A stretch of 62,000 nucleotides of DNA from Tubiluchus corallicola (Eukaryota; Priapulida; Priapulimorpha; Priapulimorphida; Tubiluchidae): the NCBI GenBank assembly GCA_030141605.1, contig JAQGDQ010000175.1, forward strand, positions 1 to 62,000, read 5' to 3'. The notes under the pieces were generated by a model. That model was not told the origin of the DNA, ran no database searches, and worked only from the letters and a program-made list of their open reading frames with translations. Positions 12,186 through 24,158 of the stretch are shown here, piece after piece. How positions within the stretch are numbered: position 1 is the first letter of the stretch; each line of letters begins with the position of its first letter. Position numbers and translations under genes: made by a program.

Positions 12186-13900
12186 TGGTTATAATGTCAT
12201 TTCCTCGTTCGTTTAATAGTTTTTCTGGTAGTCTTGAGCAGTATATTTCTTACTAGTGTTAAACGTCTTAAACTGTCTTACGGTTTTTGAAGAATTTGTT
12301 ATTTCTGCAGTGAATCAACATTTCTTGCTAAAGCCCTCACGCTCTACACTTTACAGTATAAATTTGTCGCAAATTCTAATCGCAATTTTAACTGCGTGAT
12401 TCTAATATTCAATTAATTATTGTAATATAATATTGTATCATTGCGTTATGTAACGATGACACCATTTTTATACCTCACGCGCGAGCTTGGATCTATAATG
12501 TAATGTGAATTGTATTGTATTACAATGGATCGTCAACATATTTATTGTTTATTATCATGAGTTGCCGTTACTAGTTTAAGCTTTTGCTTAATCATTATAT
12601 CTGCTGGTAGCGATTCAGCTATGTAATGCAATTACAATTGAGAATTCGTAAAAAGTAAAAACACTTCATTTCATTTTTCCTTTAATTTCTCGCCTTTAAA
12701 TGCCAATTGCCATTTTCGTTGGTTTATGCATGATTGTTTTACTATGTTATTCTTGTCTGTATACTAATTAGTCATAATGTTTTATTATTTGCTATTTTTT
12801 CTAATTGCATTTTCCTCTCATTAGACTTCTGTGATTTTAAAATAAATTTTTTCGAGGTTTTATCGTGCTAGAACAAGTCGTTTAATCTTGCTGATCATAT
12901 TGGTTCGATGCATCCACAATTCCACGTTATTATTATTACTATTTTTTCAGTAACTGTAGGTCTCCCTATCTGGCAACGTTGAACGACAATAAAATAAAGA
13001 AATTGTCGGAAAATTAAACTTGAAAAAATCAAGCAGAATGCAAAAACATTTTCAGCATCATATTTAGGCCTATCAAGTTTTTCGTTCATGAAAACAGGAT
13101 GATTTTTCATATGCTGCTTTATTTTCAAGTGCAGTAAAAAGTATATGTTTTAAGACCTGTAATAATGCTAAAGTGTTTTTGGTAATCATATAATAACTTG
13201 AAAACTTAATGAGTGTCTTGCGAAGAGCAGCAAACGATGACGTCAGAACTGAACATGATTTTGCAACAGCACAAATATTTCATGACCGTGTTGCATGTTT
13301 GCCAAAGCGAAAATTGAAAACAGCGGAACTGTTCAACATTCAGTGTGAAACACAAAAACTCGGCGAATTTATGTGTAAAAATTTAAATTTTCAAATTTAC
13401 CGCTGTGTCTTCAATCTCGTGCGATTTCACCACATATGTGTGTTACGTCAGAACTGAACTGAGAGGTACTGCGCCTGTTTTTGTGCAACGCAGTTCCGAT
13501 GTGCAAGCGCTGTGTCCATCTAACTAGCGAATCGCAAAACGCATGTAACAGAACGCGAACGTGAAATTAAACTTCCGTGATAATTCACGTAATCAATATT
13601 CTCTTTCCTTAATTTTACTCGTTAGATTATTTTGAGCTGTAGTTCAAAATTGTGTCTTTTTCCTTTTTAACTAAATCTTAGTCAAGCTTATAAAATTGAC
13701 AGAAAATTCAATGAAAACATTTAGACTATACTGCATGTCTGAGGAGGAACATTTTTAATGTAAACTTAGGCCTATGTGTTACTTCGTGAACAGGCGCAGC
13801 GTGTCTGTTTGGCCTGTCAAGGCGGATTCTGGGACTGCTAGAAAAATTCGCTACGTCATACAAAATTTTTGCCTGACGTCAGAGATCGTGCTCTAATTGT
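12186..13900. other. non-coding stretch
   Basis: AT-rich. The open frame at 13209-13457 has no recognisable domain and no convincing splice context. Nothing else is supportable. Confidence 0.4.
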
Positions 13901-13904
13901 ATAT

Positions 13905-14125
13905 TGCATAGCAGTCCCTGGAACTGTGTGTGCGTGTGCGTGCGTGCGTGTGTAAATGCCCCATAAACTCTCTGCACATCTAAATTCATTGAATAACTGT
14001 CCCGGGGACTGTGTGTAGATGTACTAAATGTATATAGTCCATGTACTATGGCATGACAGTCCCCAGAACTGTCTGAACATCTAAATTCATCGCCTTACAG
14101 TCCCTGGGTCAGAGTGTAGGTGTAT
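13905..14125. repeat. degenerate tandem repeat built on CAGTCCC/GGGACTG
   Basis: The short palindromic motif ACAGTCCC-gg-ACTGTG recurs near 13911, 14001, 14067 and 14096. CTAAATTCATYG recurs near 13981 and 14082, giving two imperfect copies of a unit roughly 90-100 bp long. A (TG)n patch lies inside at about 13925-13955. Confidence 0.55.
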
Positions 14126-14129
14126 ATAT

Positions 14130-15520
14130 GATTATCCTGCTCATATGAAAGTATGTGTGAGAGAGTCATTGCATCCAGTCAATATTGGCATCCCGAACGT
14201 CGGAACGTGCAACATGACTGTTGTGAATGCGTGTCGTGGCCGCTTCACTACCTATAAACTTTAAAGCTGCGTGAAGGCAGAAATTGCACGATCTTGGGTG
14301 TATCGTTAAAAATTGCAGACAAGCAGGTTGTCGGGTCTAAATAATCTCGCATATACCGAAGTAGCGGGGAAAGAGGTTAAACAACTATTCTTAACTATAT
14401 TATTACTTAAACGCTGATAATTGCTTTTAATCTTTCTACTGAAATTACTTACTAAAAAGTGATTTTGATTTTCCCGGGCTGTTACTAATGCACCTCACTA
14501 GAAGCTCGTGCGTCATGGTGAGGACAGCAAAACTTCGATTCATGCGCAGCTTGACTAGCTAGTTCCTCGTGTTGCATGGATGGGCCAAACTGTCACGCAG
14601 CTGTGAAAGGGCACAAGGCCGTAACATTTGCTTTTGGTAGATACTAGATTTTATTCGTGTTTTTTATATCAAACATATATAGCGATGAGACAGTTGGTAA
14701 AAATCAAGTATCACTTTTCTCTGTTAAGTAATTTTCTGCAGGCTATAAAACGTATCAAAAAACGCCGATTAGCAGCTGAATGTAAGTTGAGACACCTACA
14801 AAATTCATTAATTGCTTCCAGCAAAGCAGCTTTGAACACCAACTCCTGCTTCAGGCGGCCTAGGAATACAGCCAGACAGAAGCATATATAAGGCGTTTGA
14901 CTCAGTCCTCAAATTTATGTTGGATGATCGATAAAAAACCGTAAATGGTTTCTCAGCGCAGGGTTCAAATACATTTGTGGTTCTAATCTTGTTTTTCTTC
15001 TTTCTTGTCTAATCTTCTTTTTAATTGTGAGATTTTTTTATGGTCCGAGATCTGTGTTTTAGCAATGCTAAGGCAGCTAAGCATGCTAAATTGCTAAATT
15101 TACTGTGTGCGACATTGCTATGAAAGCAATTGACGAAATTCTCCCTGAACTACGTATTCACGAAAAGTAGTAACTGCAATGCTAATTCACATTGACGTAT
15201 ACATCTTGTTACAACAGCTTAAAGTCAAACTCTGCCCATTTCAAATCGGGTGCAATGCTAATCCACCGTAAATTTGCTAGAATAACTCTGCCAGGTTAAT
15301 TAAGCTCACCTGTGACAAAGCAGCTCAAATTTTAACTAAGAAAACGTGGTCAGGAGCGAATGTTGCCCAGGACAAAATACAACTATTATAATATTATACG
15401 CTTTTGAAGATGAATAGCATATTATTCATTTATCATATTATTCTTTAGCATATTAAAACTGCTAAAGATTTAATGTTCCATGCGCTTTGCCTTAGCCCTA
15501 TAGTCTTTATAAAAATATAA
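14130..15520. other. non-coding stretch
   Basis: No gene supported. A 40-bp segment at about 14742-14780 has both an acceptor-like (TTTTCTGCAG) and a donor-like (GTAAGT) border, but it matches no family I know. Confidence 0.35.
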
Positions 15521-15524
15521 ACTG

Positions 15525-16048
15525 AGAATAGGAGAACAAATTCGACAGACACTATTGGTCGAGAGATTCACTGAACTCGAGATTGTGGATCAAAAATCTG
15601 GCTCTGTCAGTATATGTAAAATTCGTTCTATTATACTCATTCGCAGGCTTGAGTTTACGTTTAGTTTTTAGATTTTTTAGAAGATGATTTAATGCTGCCA
15701 TCTTTAATGCCTGATGGCAAATCAAAAATCAGTCAGTCCAGAATTTATTTTAGTATGTTGCACATTTGCAGACAGTCCATTGCACATTATTTGTTAAAAT
15801 AATGTTATCGTCGTCATTTTAAGTTCAAGATGGCAAATCAAAAATTGAGCTGTGTCTGTCGATGCAGAACTTGTTTTTATACATTCCTGTTTCATGCCTT
15901 GCGAATTGTGGGAGCTTTGGTTTTTTCCGAGAATGATCTTAATGCTATCATCTTAATTTCAGAATGGCGTATCGAAAATCGACTCTCTCAGTTGATGCAG
16001 AACAGAATCCATCTTAGGATATTCGTGAAAAAGAAAGAATTACGAGTG

Positions 16049-16050
<2 letters not shown>
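15525..16050 (+). repeat. satellite-like array, copy 1 (about 120-135 bp monomers)
   Basis: A left flank (ATTGGTCGAGAGATTC, then GATTGTGGATCAAAAATCTG) is followed by at least three diverged monomers. Each starts with an AGAATTYGTTYTAKTA-like sequence (starts near 15619, 15740, 15867 and 16000). Each ends in an imperfect palindrome of the type GCCATCTT...AAGATGGC followed by AAATCRAAAATC. The array runs straight into the (GT)n/(GA)n tract. The same left flank and monomers recur in the same orientation at 25.98-26.78 kb. Confidence 0.75.
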
Positions 16051-16051
<1 letters not shown>

Positions 16052-16112
<61 letters not shown>

Positions 16113-16173
16113 GCGTGCGTGCGTGAGTGTGTATGTGCGTGCGTGTGTGCGCGCGCGCGAGTGTGTATGAGAA

Positions 16174-16207
<34 letters not shown>

Positions 16208-16210
16208 TGT
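16052..16210. repeat. compound microsatellite (GT)n ... (GA)n (GACA)n
   Basis: About 27 GT units are followed by interrupted GTGC/GC runs, then GAGAGA and CAGACAGA. It sits at the right end of satellite copy 1, mirroring the purine-rich tract at the right end of copy 2. Confidence 0.95.
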
Positions 16211-16214
16211 GAGT

Positions 16215-18574
16215 GTCTTCTGCCTAAAAATTTAATAATAGTGACGAGTTTATAGGTACCAGATGATCCCACACCAATCTTCCCTTATATCTAGTAACAA
16301 TTCTAGTAAATTTATTCATGTTGTTTTAATTTCAGTGTTTGGTCATTTAGTGCATTCGAGATGTTTTACAAGTAATTTAATTACTCATGATTGCTGACAG
16401 CAGTCGCAGCGGCAAGATCTCTTGTGAACACAAGCTTGCTATTACATCTCTTAAAATAAACATTTCCTTCTACTTTTGAATTATAGCTTGGGTACAAAGT
16501 TTAATACCGGTAGAAGTTTTAGCAAGTTTTGTGGATTCCAAAATATTGAACTTCGCCAACATAATTTTATAAGCAAACTGTAGAAATTTTGCAATGCGTT
16601 CCTTCACACAGCTCGCCTTCACGGCATTAACGCTGCCCAGCAGACACTAGCTTAACATCATTTTTTTAATAAGGGCATCAACGTTCGTTTGGCGGGAGAT
16701 AAGAAATATTTAAATTTCTTTTATTACATGTTTAAGCAAGGCATTTTATGCGCACATTTTTGTATTGTGATATCAGTATTTTTAATTGTACATTAAAATG
16801 CAATAAGTGTTGTTCGGTGGTAGGTTTTTCCTTTAAGCTGCGCAGCAATAGATCATGAGTACCATATGTGCATCTGTAGACCACAAAATAACTAAGACAT
16901 CACAGCAGCGATCATATTGAAATTACTCAAATTACTGAAATTACTTTTATCTAACCAAATGGGTTTCTCTAGAAAGGCTCTGACGCTTCTTTATGGTAGA
17001 AACTGTTGTAGCGTTAAAGTAATAACGGCGATTGTATTGGGAAAGTGAAGAATCTAGCTCAGTTATTGGCTAAGTAATTATGCCTAGTACCTTCAAGCAA
17101 AATTTCAGCTTCCTGGGATGAAAACTGTGGCCTGAGATAGCTTTCAAAAATAAATGTGAAAACAATACTATCACCACCCCTCAAAACGAATATGACCCAA
17201 GCTTTAAAGATCCCGTGCTTCATGCGTATCTTGGGTACATCGATACGTCTGTACATAGAAGAGCCTAATTCTCTCGTACTAATTGTTTACATTTCTAAGA
17301 AACTTTTGTAAACTACGGCAAAATGAAGTGAAATGCAATCTTTTCTATTCTAAGCTTCCGCTTAAATGCGTTTATTTTCAATTCAGCAATGTAAAATTAT
17401 TGATAAAATTTGCATGACGAAATTCTGTAGAAATTGAAATCAGAAATGACAGCTTCACTGAGGGAATTCTGTGATATAATACCCAGGTAAAATGTGTGGA
17501 TAAAATTCCTTTAACAGTCTTCAGAAACAATTAAGCTATTTCACAAACTGACTGAACGGCGGATTATGGATTGTCAAGTTTTAAAGCTATTGCTGGCGTT
17601 CTTGAGATTGCTTGGCTTCTGGACTTTGGATTTGGTGCGGGCCCGTTGCCACACTTGTTCGGATGGGAAAGCCAAAAAATGTGCATGCAAGTTGAACAGT
17701 GTTGCAGATTTAACTTACTTATTCGCGATATTCATCACATTGGAACCTTCGTTGGTTGAGCTTTTAATTTTTTATGTCCGTTTTATGTTATCTTTCACTT
17801 CAGTATTCCTTTGTAATTGCAGAATTTTGTGATGTCATTAGTCATCTTGTTATTTCACAGTGGTTGATTCATTATGTTTAATTTCAATAGGCTTTCTTTG
17901 TAACGCCTTAACTCATTCTTAAAGCATTTTCTTCCTGTTAATTAACAACTTTTTACTGGATCGCTCTAATTACTGATTAGAACAGAACTACTTGCCAAGG
18001 AATTCATAAAATATTGCAGTCACTTTTCTATTTTACTTTTTGTGTAAGCGTCGGGCGGACTTTAATTTATGCAAATATGCGTATATTTGCTGCGTATTAT
18101 TATGATAGGCAGAAAAACTCACAGATTTCATTTCGAATAAGCACAGATCCGTCACTTTATAATAAAAAGGAAAATAGGGTTTATTTGTAATTCATTTGAT
18201 GGGGTACTCAACATTAAAAATTTGAACATTTGTAACAAGTATCCTAAAAATTCCAGTTGCACATTATTGTAAAGTTTTTTAGTATGGTAAATATTATTAT
18301 GTTCCACTACTTGTTTACACATATACATTTATTTATGCACAAAGATGTTGTACTGATATCGCAGTTCTGTTAAAAGTCATGTTTACAGTGGTTTGTTGAC
18401 CTTTATCTACGTGCTTATTGATTGACCACCATTGAATGTGCCTAGCCACTGTTTAGAATGATTTGTAAATAAAGGTTAATGTTGTTAATGTTGATTCCTA
18501 AACGGATAATCGATCTGGACAGTTATGATTACATTGAAATGCCATTAAAGCTTTCAAATATAGTTATCGTTTAG
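16215..18574. other. non-coding stretch
   Basis: No exon, RNA gene or clear repeat could be supported. The open frames at 17566-17832 and 17059-17256 lack any recognisable motif. Confidence 0.4.
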
Positions 18575-18757
18575 ACTGCTGGGCAATGCCAGCGATGTAC
18601 TAATGTACATGGTTTAGTCAAATTTCTAGATCTTCTGGCAGTATCAAAAGAATACCCTCAGTTTAGGTTCAAGGACTTTTTACCAAAAGCAAATGGGAGT
18701 GCTGTAGAAGATGCCATAGAAGTCAACATGTCAGAAACAAGCAGCGAGCCACATTAA
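18575..18757 (+). CDS. candidate 3'-terminal exon of an unidentified gene
   Basis: Immediately after a TTTAG acceptor-like site (18570-18574), whose TAG is in frame and so closes the frame upstream, 60 codons stay open to TAA at 18755-18757. The translation has ordinary globular-protein composition. It contains a Cys-x-x-Cys near its start (GQCQRC), a hydrophobic segment (GLVKFLDLLAVS), a charged aromatic segment (EYPQFRFKDFLPK) and an acidic Ser-rich tail. An AATAAA lies at 19079-19084, about 320 bases downstream, a normal spacing for a last exon. It has no internal Met-initiated frame of note. I do not recognise the family and found no partner exon. A domesticated or decayed transposon exon is possible. 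Confidence 0.33.
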   Translation, partial: TAGQCQRCTNVHGLVKFLDLLAVSKEYPQFRFKDFLPKANGSAVEDAIEVNMSETSSEPH

Positions 18758-20640
18758 GAACGTTTTTATTATCATTATGCACACTCAATATTGACCATCA
18801 CATCATTTTGTTGCTAAGGTAACACAATATTACGGACAGCTCTTTCAACACACTTTATAATTGTAGGCCTACATAGTTACTATTAATACCATGAGAGCAA
18901 AATATGTAATTTGTGAGATGCTCTTGAAATCCGGTGTGCATTAGGATTTAGGAGCAGTGCATGCAGTGTGACTGAGTTGTATCTAGGATAGCTATTAAAT
19001 TTAAACTTCATTCTCAAATGTAAACTTTTGTCTGTTCAGGAAGTCCAAATTGAAATGATGATTCACGCACTCTGCAAAAATAAAACTGAAAACTATGATG
19101 AAATGTGTAAAACCTAAATACACAACACTAATATTACTTTAAGAAAACCTATTAGTGCCACTCAGTTATCAGTTGCCAAGTAACAAAATTTGGAGTCGTG
19201 TTTTACTTCGACCAATGTGGATGCATCTCGAGCGGCACTGCCTCTTGCAGGGGGCAGGGAGGGGGGTAGGTTGGAGGCTTGAGGACGACAGGACAGTTTA
19301 TGAATAGGTCACAAACACAAATAAATGTCTGGAAGGTACACGTGCTGCCATCTATAGCAACAGAAGATGCTTTGATCCTGCCACAAACAATCAAGCGAGT
19401 AACAAAATGAATTTACTATACACTACAGACGAGACTCTTCTATGATTACTGTAGCATTACCGTATTACATTGTACAGTAATTATACAGTAATACAATTAC
19501 CCACCTTGCATTTTCGATTTGCAAAATCGAGGGATGACACGCCTCAAGCTGCGGCATTCGACCCTCGCCAGATTTCAAAAGGGGCGTTTCATTTATTTTT
19601 GCAGTGTATAGTAATCCTTCATAGCAATTTGTTAGGCTATGTAGCCGCTTCCTGTTTCATCAATTTCGCAAAATACAACAACATTTCGTATCACAATCAG
19701 TCCCGCAGTGAACCTTCTTATATGACAATTTCAATCCAATTAAGAAACGCAAGGAGTTTTTACAAAATGTTTTCCGCTTTTCCTGTTCTAGAAAAGTCAC
19801 TGCAATTACGCGAGCTCAGTAGCAAGATTTACCAAACAACGCTAATTATCAGTACGTTAAATATACGATGTTTCTTAATGTAACAAAATGAACTGTCACA
19901 GACTCTAGCAGAGAAAAAGTTACACCCCAGGTGTAAAATCTGTAGTCCTGCTAAGTGCTAATTAGTTTACTATTATTAAGTTGTAACTTTTAATCTATGT
20001 CGTTTGTTTATGACTCTGTTTGAGTATCGTGTACTCTGGTAAGTACATGACTAAGTTCAAACAACTAGCTAGCTGGCACAAGAATGAACATACATAATTA
20101 CACTACAGGATATTAGTCTGTGTAACTATAAAGGCAGACCTCACCACGAACCACCATTTATTTAAATAAAAAAGTTACTCCGCCTGAATATTTGAGTGAA
20201 TGAAGCACATTTTATGGTCAAAAGTAGAACGGTTTCTCCGTAAAGGATCGTTGCTGATTATTTCGTTTGGATATAACTAACTGACCATTTGCTCGCTTTT
20301 ACCCAGTTATCAGTCTTTTAACCCTCTCTTAGTATAATGTTGTAAAGGGGAAATGGAAAGGCTTATCACCAGCAAAAAACTTGTATTAAAATCAATAATA
20401 AATGATATGTCATCAATAATAAAAGGTAGGTCATTATTTAGTTACTCCTTTGCGATGTAACCTTAAAAACAGGACGTGAAGCTAGTCTTATTCTAAGTTT
20501 TCAACTAGTTCTTATATTGTATGACTTCGTATTCTAAGTCCTTACGATAAAAAGCTCGATGACTTTCTAAATAACATATTCACGAAATGGCCATGACAAC
20601 GGTAAATAGTAGTCTAAGTGACATATCTTGACTGTTGAGC
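18758..20640. other. non-coding stretch
   Basis: Apart from the AATAAA at 19079, nothing is supported. The 137-codon open frame at 19470-19883 does not start at an ATG in good context, matches no family and has no splice borders, so I treat it as chance. Confidence 0.35.
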
Positions 20641-20654
20641 AAAGAAAAACTCAA

Positions 20655-20710
20655 TACTGTAAGCGAATAGTCCAATGCGTTGCATTCCGGACTGGTTGTA
20701 GATAAAAAAG
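20655..20710. repeat. dispersed repeat segment, copy 1
   Basis: CCAATGCGTTGCATTCCGG followed by ACTGGTTG closely resembles CCAATGCTTCGCATTCCGG followed by TCTGGTTTG at about 41450-41485. The shared stretch is about 40 bases, in the same orientation. The element it belongs to is not recognised. Confidence 0.4.
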
Positions 20711-20782
20711 CAACGGCCTGCAGTAGATCCCTGTGGTACACACAGTTTATATTCTGTGTATGAACTGCGTGTACTAATACCG

Positions 20783-20809
20783 TTTACTACTACTACTAGT
20801 ATTATTATT

Positions 20810-20844
<35 letters not shown>
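20783..20844. repeat. triplet microsatellite (ACT)n (ATT)n (GTT)n
   Basis: Short ACT and ATT runs pass into about twelve TTG units. Confidence 0.9.
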
Positions 20845-20849
20845 GTGAC

Positions 20850-23800
20850 GATTTTACCCCATGTATTGGGTTCTGTCTGTGTAGTTTTTTGCATTTTAAT
20901 GTATTGCATTGTATTTGTTATGTGTTGTAGTGTATCGTAAAACTGCAGTGTGCTGAATCATCAATAAATTATTATATAAGCTGGCTATATTATATGTATT
21001 CTGGGATATTCCATATCGGGGTATTCCATACAAATTGCCTATTTTGAGTATTTTTTCAAGTTGAGAGGGTAGGGCCGTGGGGGTGCAAAAAATCTAAACA
21101 TAGATAACTCTCTTCACTGAATTTAAAACCATGTCACTTATAACAAAGTAACAATACGCAGCAAGGCCGTGTGAGGCGACTGTCTAACTTCATTTCACTT
21201 CCCTGCACTGCTTCTTGGTAGTTTTTTTCCTTCACTGACATCAAGAATCAGCCTTCCATGTAAATTATAGTTTAAAGAAGCGGTGGTGTAATATAGTAGT
21301 AGCACTAGCGGAAGTGGCAGTTATCATAATAACCTGATTTCGTGCAGTATCACTCTGCACAGGGTGCATAGTTGTGTGATGATAACAACTGCTCAGTTAA
21401 TTCACTTTTACGACTACACTGCGAGGTTCATTATTTCAATAAAGTGTCGAAGGGTTTGAATAGGAAGCCGTAATGAGCCCCTCCCCACAGAGAATAAAGC
21501 AATTTGGGAATGGCGCGGAAGTTTTCATGGCCTTTATTAATTCTGAATTACATGCTGGCGAGTTACTGATTGTTTGTAGTTATTAATTAGTCAGTCCTAA
21601 ATAGTTAGTCCTAAACATTATTAATTAGAGGACTACCTGTCTTATCATCGCCCTGTGCCATGACTTGGTTATTTTAATAACTAGTGACGTCATATAATTA
21701 GGCTGTTCCGAAAAACATTTCGTAAACATTTTATAAGATATTTAATTATACTTATAAATATTTGATTTTACTACGTTTTTAGTATTCATAATTTGCAAAA
21801 GTGCAAGGTTATCGCATTATAAAACTAATTTAGGCGATGCTATTAGGCTGAGAGGTATCCAGGGTTGAATGTATCAACGGTTTTTTACTAACCCAGTGAG
21901 AAAACGAGAAACAATTTACTAAGTTGACTAAAGTTACTGAGGTATCATTACTGAAATTCTTATTAAGAAAGTGCTGTTAAGGCTAGAAGTGGCAAAACTT
22001 ACACGCAGTTTTCATACATCTATGACTTATTTTGTTTAGATGGTACTATGTCGAGACAGGCTATCAAATTTATGTTATGTATTAACAATTTTGTATTACT
22101 ATTGCTGCGGGAAGGTTTAATAAACGTTTTAAAATACATTTCTTTTTTTGTGGAAACGCAAAGTATTTAGCCTAAGATTGGTCAGGTCCGTGGCTAGGTA
22201 GTCTGGTTTCTTTGAGATCTAATCCATCAGTTGTCTGATATGTATTTAGGTTCGGTCTGACAGGGTAATTAGCGTCCCTAGTGGCTACGAGGGGAAATAA
22301 AATTAGAACATTAATCTTTAACTATCTTATTCTTGAGCCTACAAGCTAAAAGCAGTTTTTTTAGACCCGTTATTAACTCAGTCTAGTGCGTATGTTGAGG
22401 TATTCAGTCCTCATTCTTTTGATTTCTTGTAAAACTGTGTAGCTTAATTTGTGAGCAGAGTGCATTGCCATACTGTTTTGCACAAAAACAAACAGTAGGC
22501 GCCTCCTTTCCTTTTAGTTAATGTTAATGCATTTAATATCATTTTGTAGTTTTGTAAAAATAGTTGGCAACGTGACAATTAAATTAAGATAGGCCTATAA
22601 TCTTTGGTAAAAAAAAACAATATTATGCGTACTTGTCTTTGGCATTCTTCAAAAACTTCTTGCATAACCACTTGTTGACGAAACTGTAAATTTTTCTCAG
22701 TTCATCAATAATGTATCCAATAATTAAAGCTTGTACGCACTATTTCGCAGCAATCAAACCCAGTAACGGTTTTTTGTTAATAATATGGCTTGTGGGGGTA
22801 ATTTATGTAGCTTCTTTTAAATATATTATGAAAGAATTGGCCAGTTACTTAGGTACTAAAATACATCAATATCCATTAATTAGTGAACATACTAGTTCCT
22901 CAAACGCATCACCAATCTCCTTTGAAGCCTCCACCCTTTTCACGGCGAATACAAAACTGTGACTGCCTGCAGTTCTTTGAAGAGCGCTATCAATCAGTTT
23001 CCCAAGCCTCCGCCATTCTGTTTGTTGCAAACTCTTGCTTAGTACAGTGGGTCGTTTATGCTCTTACTTGACTAATTACGAGTCTTATCATGCAACACAA
23101 CCTGTATTTCGGTTGGCCCCATCCCAACCGGAAATGGATCTGATTTTCTGCGAACGCTTCTAAAAAGTGGTATTAGACGTGTATGTATGAAGTCAACTTA
23201 CCTTAGCAACAGATAATTCAAATTTGCCATATTTACCTATTTGACGTAATCCACCCTCTTGCAATTTATTACACTAGGCTATTATGATTCTGTGAATAGA
23301 TTAAAAAGAGATTTGGCGTTATAGCCCAAAATGCTTACGTCGCCAATGATATTTGTCGTCAGAAATTTGACATAAATATCATCAGATTCTAAGCACAGTT
23401 TGATATTATAACAAACACAGCATACAGCGGAATGCTCTTATTGTTACGTGCAATGATGGAGGGTACGCACTTGATATTAATGGTAATAACCTTATATGCG
23501 TCCTATTCGTTAATCTAAAAAATCATCTGATTCCCACGTAATGTCTAAGTTCATCAAAAAAGCGGATTACAGGCCTACACTTAACTTGTAATTTTATTTT
23601 TCATAAGATTACACACGCCCTCGTAGTTTTATGTAGTCATGTGGAAGCCATAACAGCAGCTAGCAATGCAACTGCAGCTCGTAATCACTGTAAAGTCGTC
23701 ACTGAAAGCCTGTATCATAATGATTACCAATTTTGTGGTTTATAGCCTTCCCTATTATAATCCGATTACTGTCTAGAGTTTTCATTCAATTAGAAATGTA

Positions 23801-23953
23801 ATTACTTGATGCAGTTAAACTTGTACCATTGTTATCATGTAATATATTACTCCAAACGTTTCGTAATACTATCACATTGCTAATTACAAAATTTTCGTTA
23901 CAGTCTGACAATTTTTAAACTATTTTTGTTGTAATTCTTTGCTCTTTTTTCAG
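20850..23953. other. non-coding stretch upstream of the receptor exon
   Basis: No exon coding receptor transmembrane segments 1-4 could be found here, and no other gene is supported. The open frame at 22711-22962 contains one hydrophobic stretch but no GPCR signature. Confidence 0.35.
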
Positions 23954-24158
23954 AGTATTATATTCCATATCGAGACGCATCCGCTGTACGACTGGTTTCA
24001 ACAATGTGTAGTTTACAACTTTTTTAAAACTCCAGCGCACCAGATGGCTTACCTCATGTTCACGTTCTTCGCTATGTATCTCTTGCCATTAGTCGTCATC
24101 ACCGTATCCTACGCCGTCATTCTATACGTGGTCATCAAGAAAACCCGGGAAACGAAAG
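23954..24158 (+). CDS. receptor exon: ECL2 to TM5
   Basis: A TTTTTTCAG acceptor ends at 23953 and the donor GTGATT starts at 24159. Sixty-eight full codons plus one base encode FHIETHPLYDWFQQC, the ECL2-TM5 junction (TPAHQMAYLMF), TM5, and the start of ICL3 (IKKTRETK). The exon is preceded by intron sequence, so at least one further upstream exon must exist. Confidence 0.88.

Noticed and set aside
14742-14780. 40-bp segment with good acceptor and GTAAGT donor encoding AIKRIKKRRLAAE
   Set aside because: The basic peptide could fit an intracellular loop, but there is no flanking transmembrane coding sequence to connect it with the receptor.
15988-16272. Open frames of alternating Cys-Val or Thr-His
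   Set aside because: Produced by the (GT)n tract.
19470-19883. 137-codon plus-strand open frame
   Set aside because: No recognisable motif, poor start, no splice borders; likely chance or decayed repeat.
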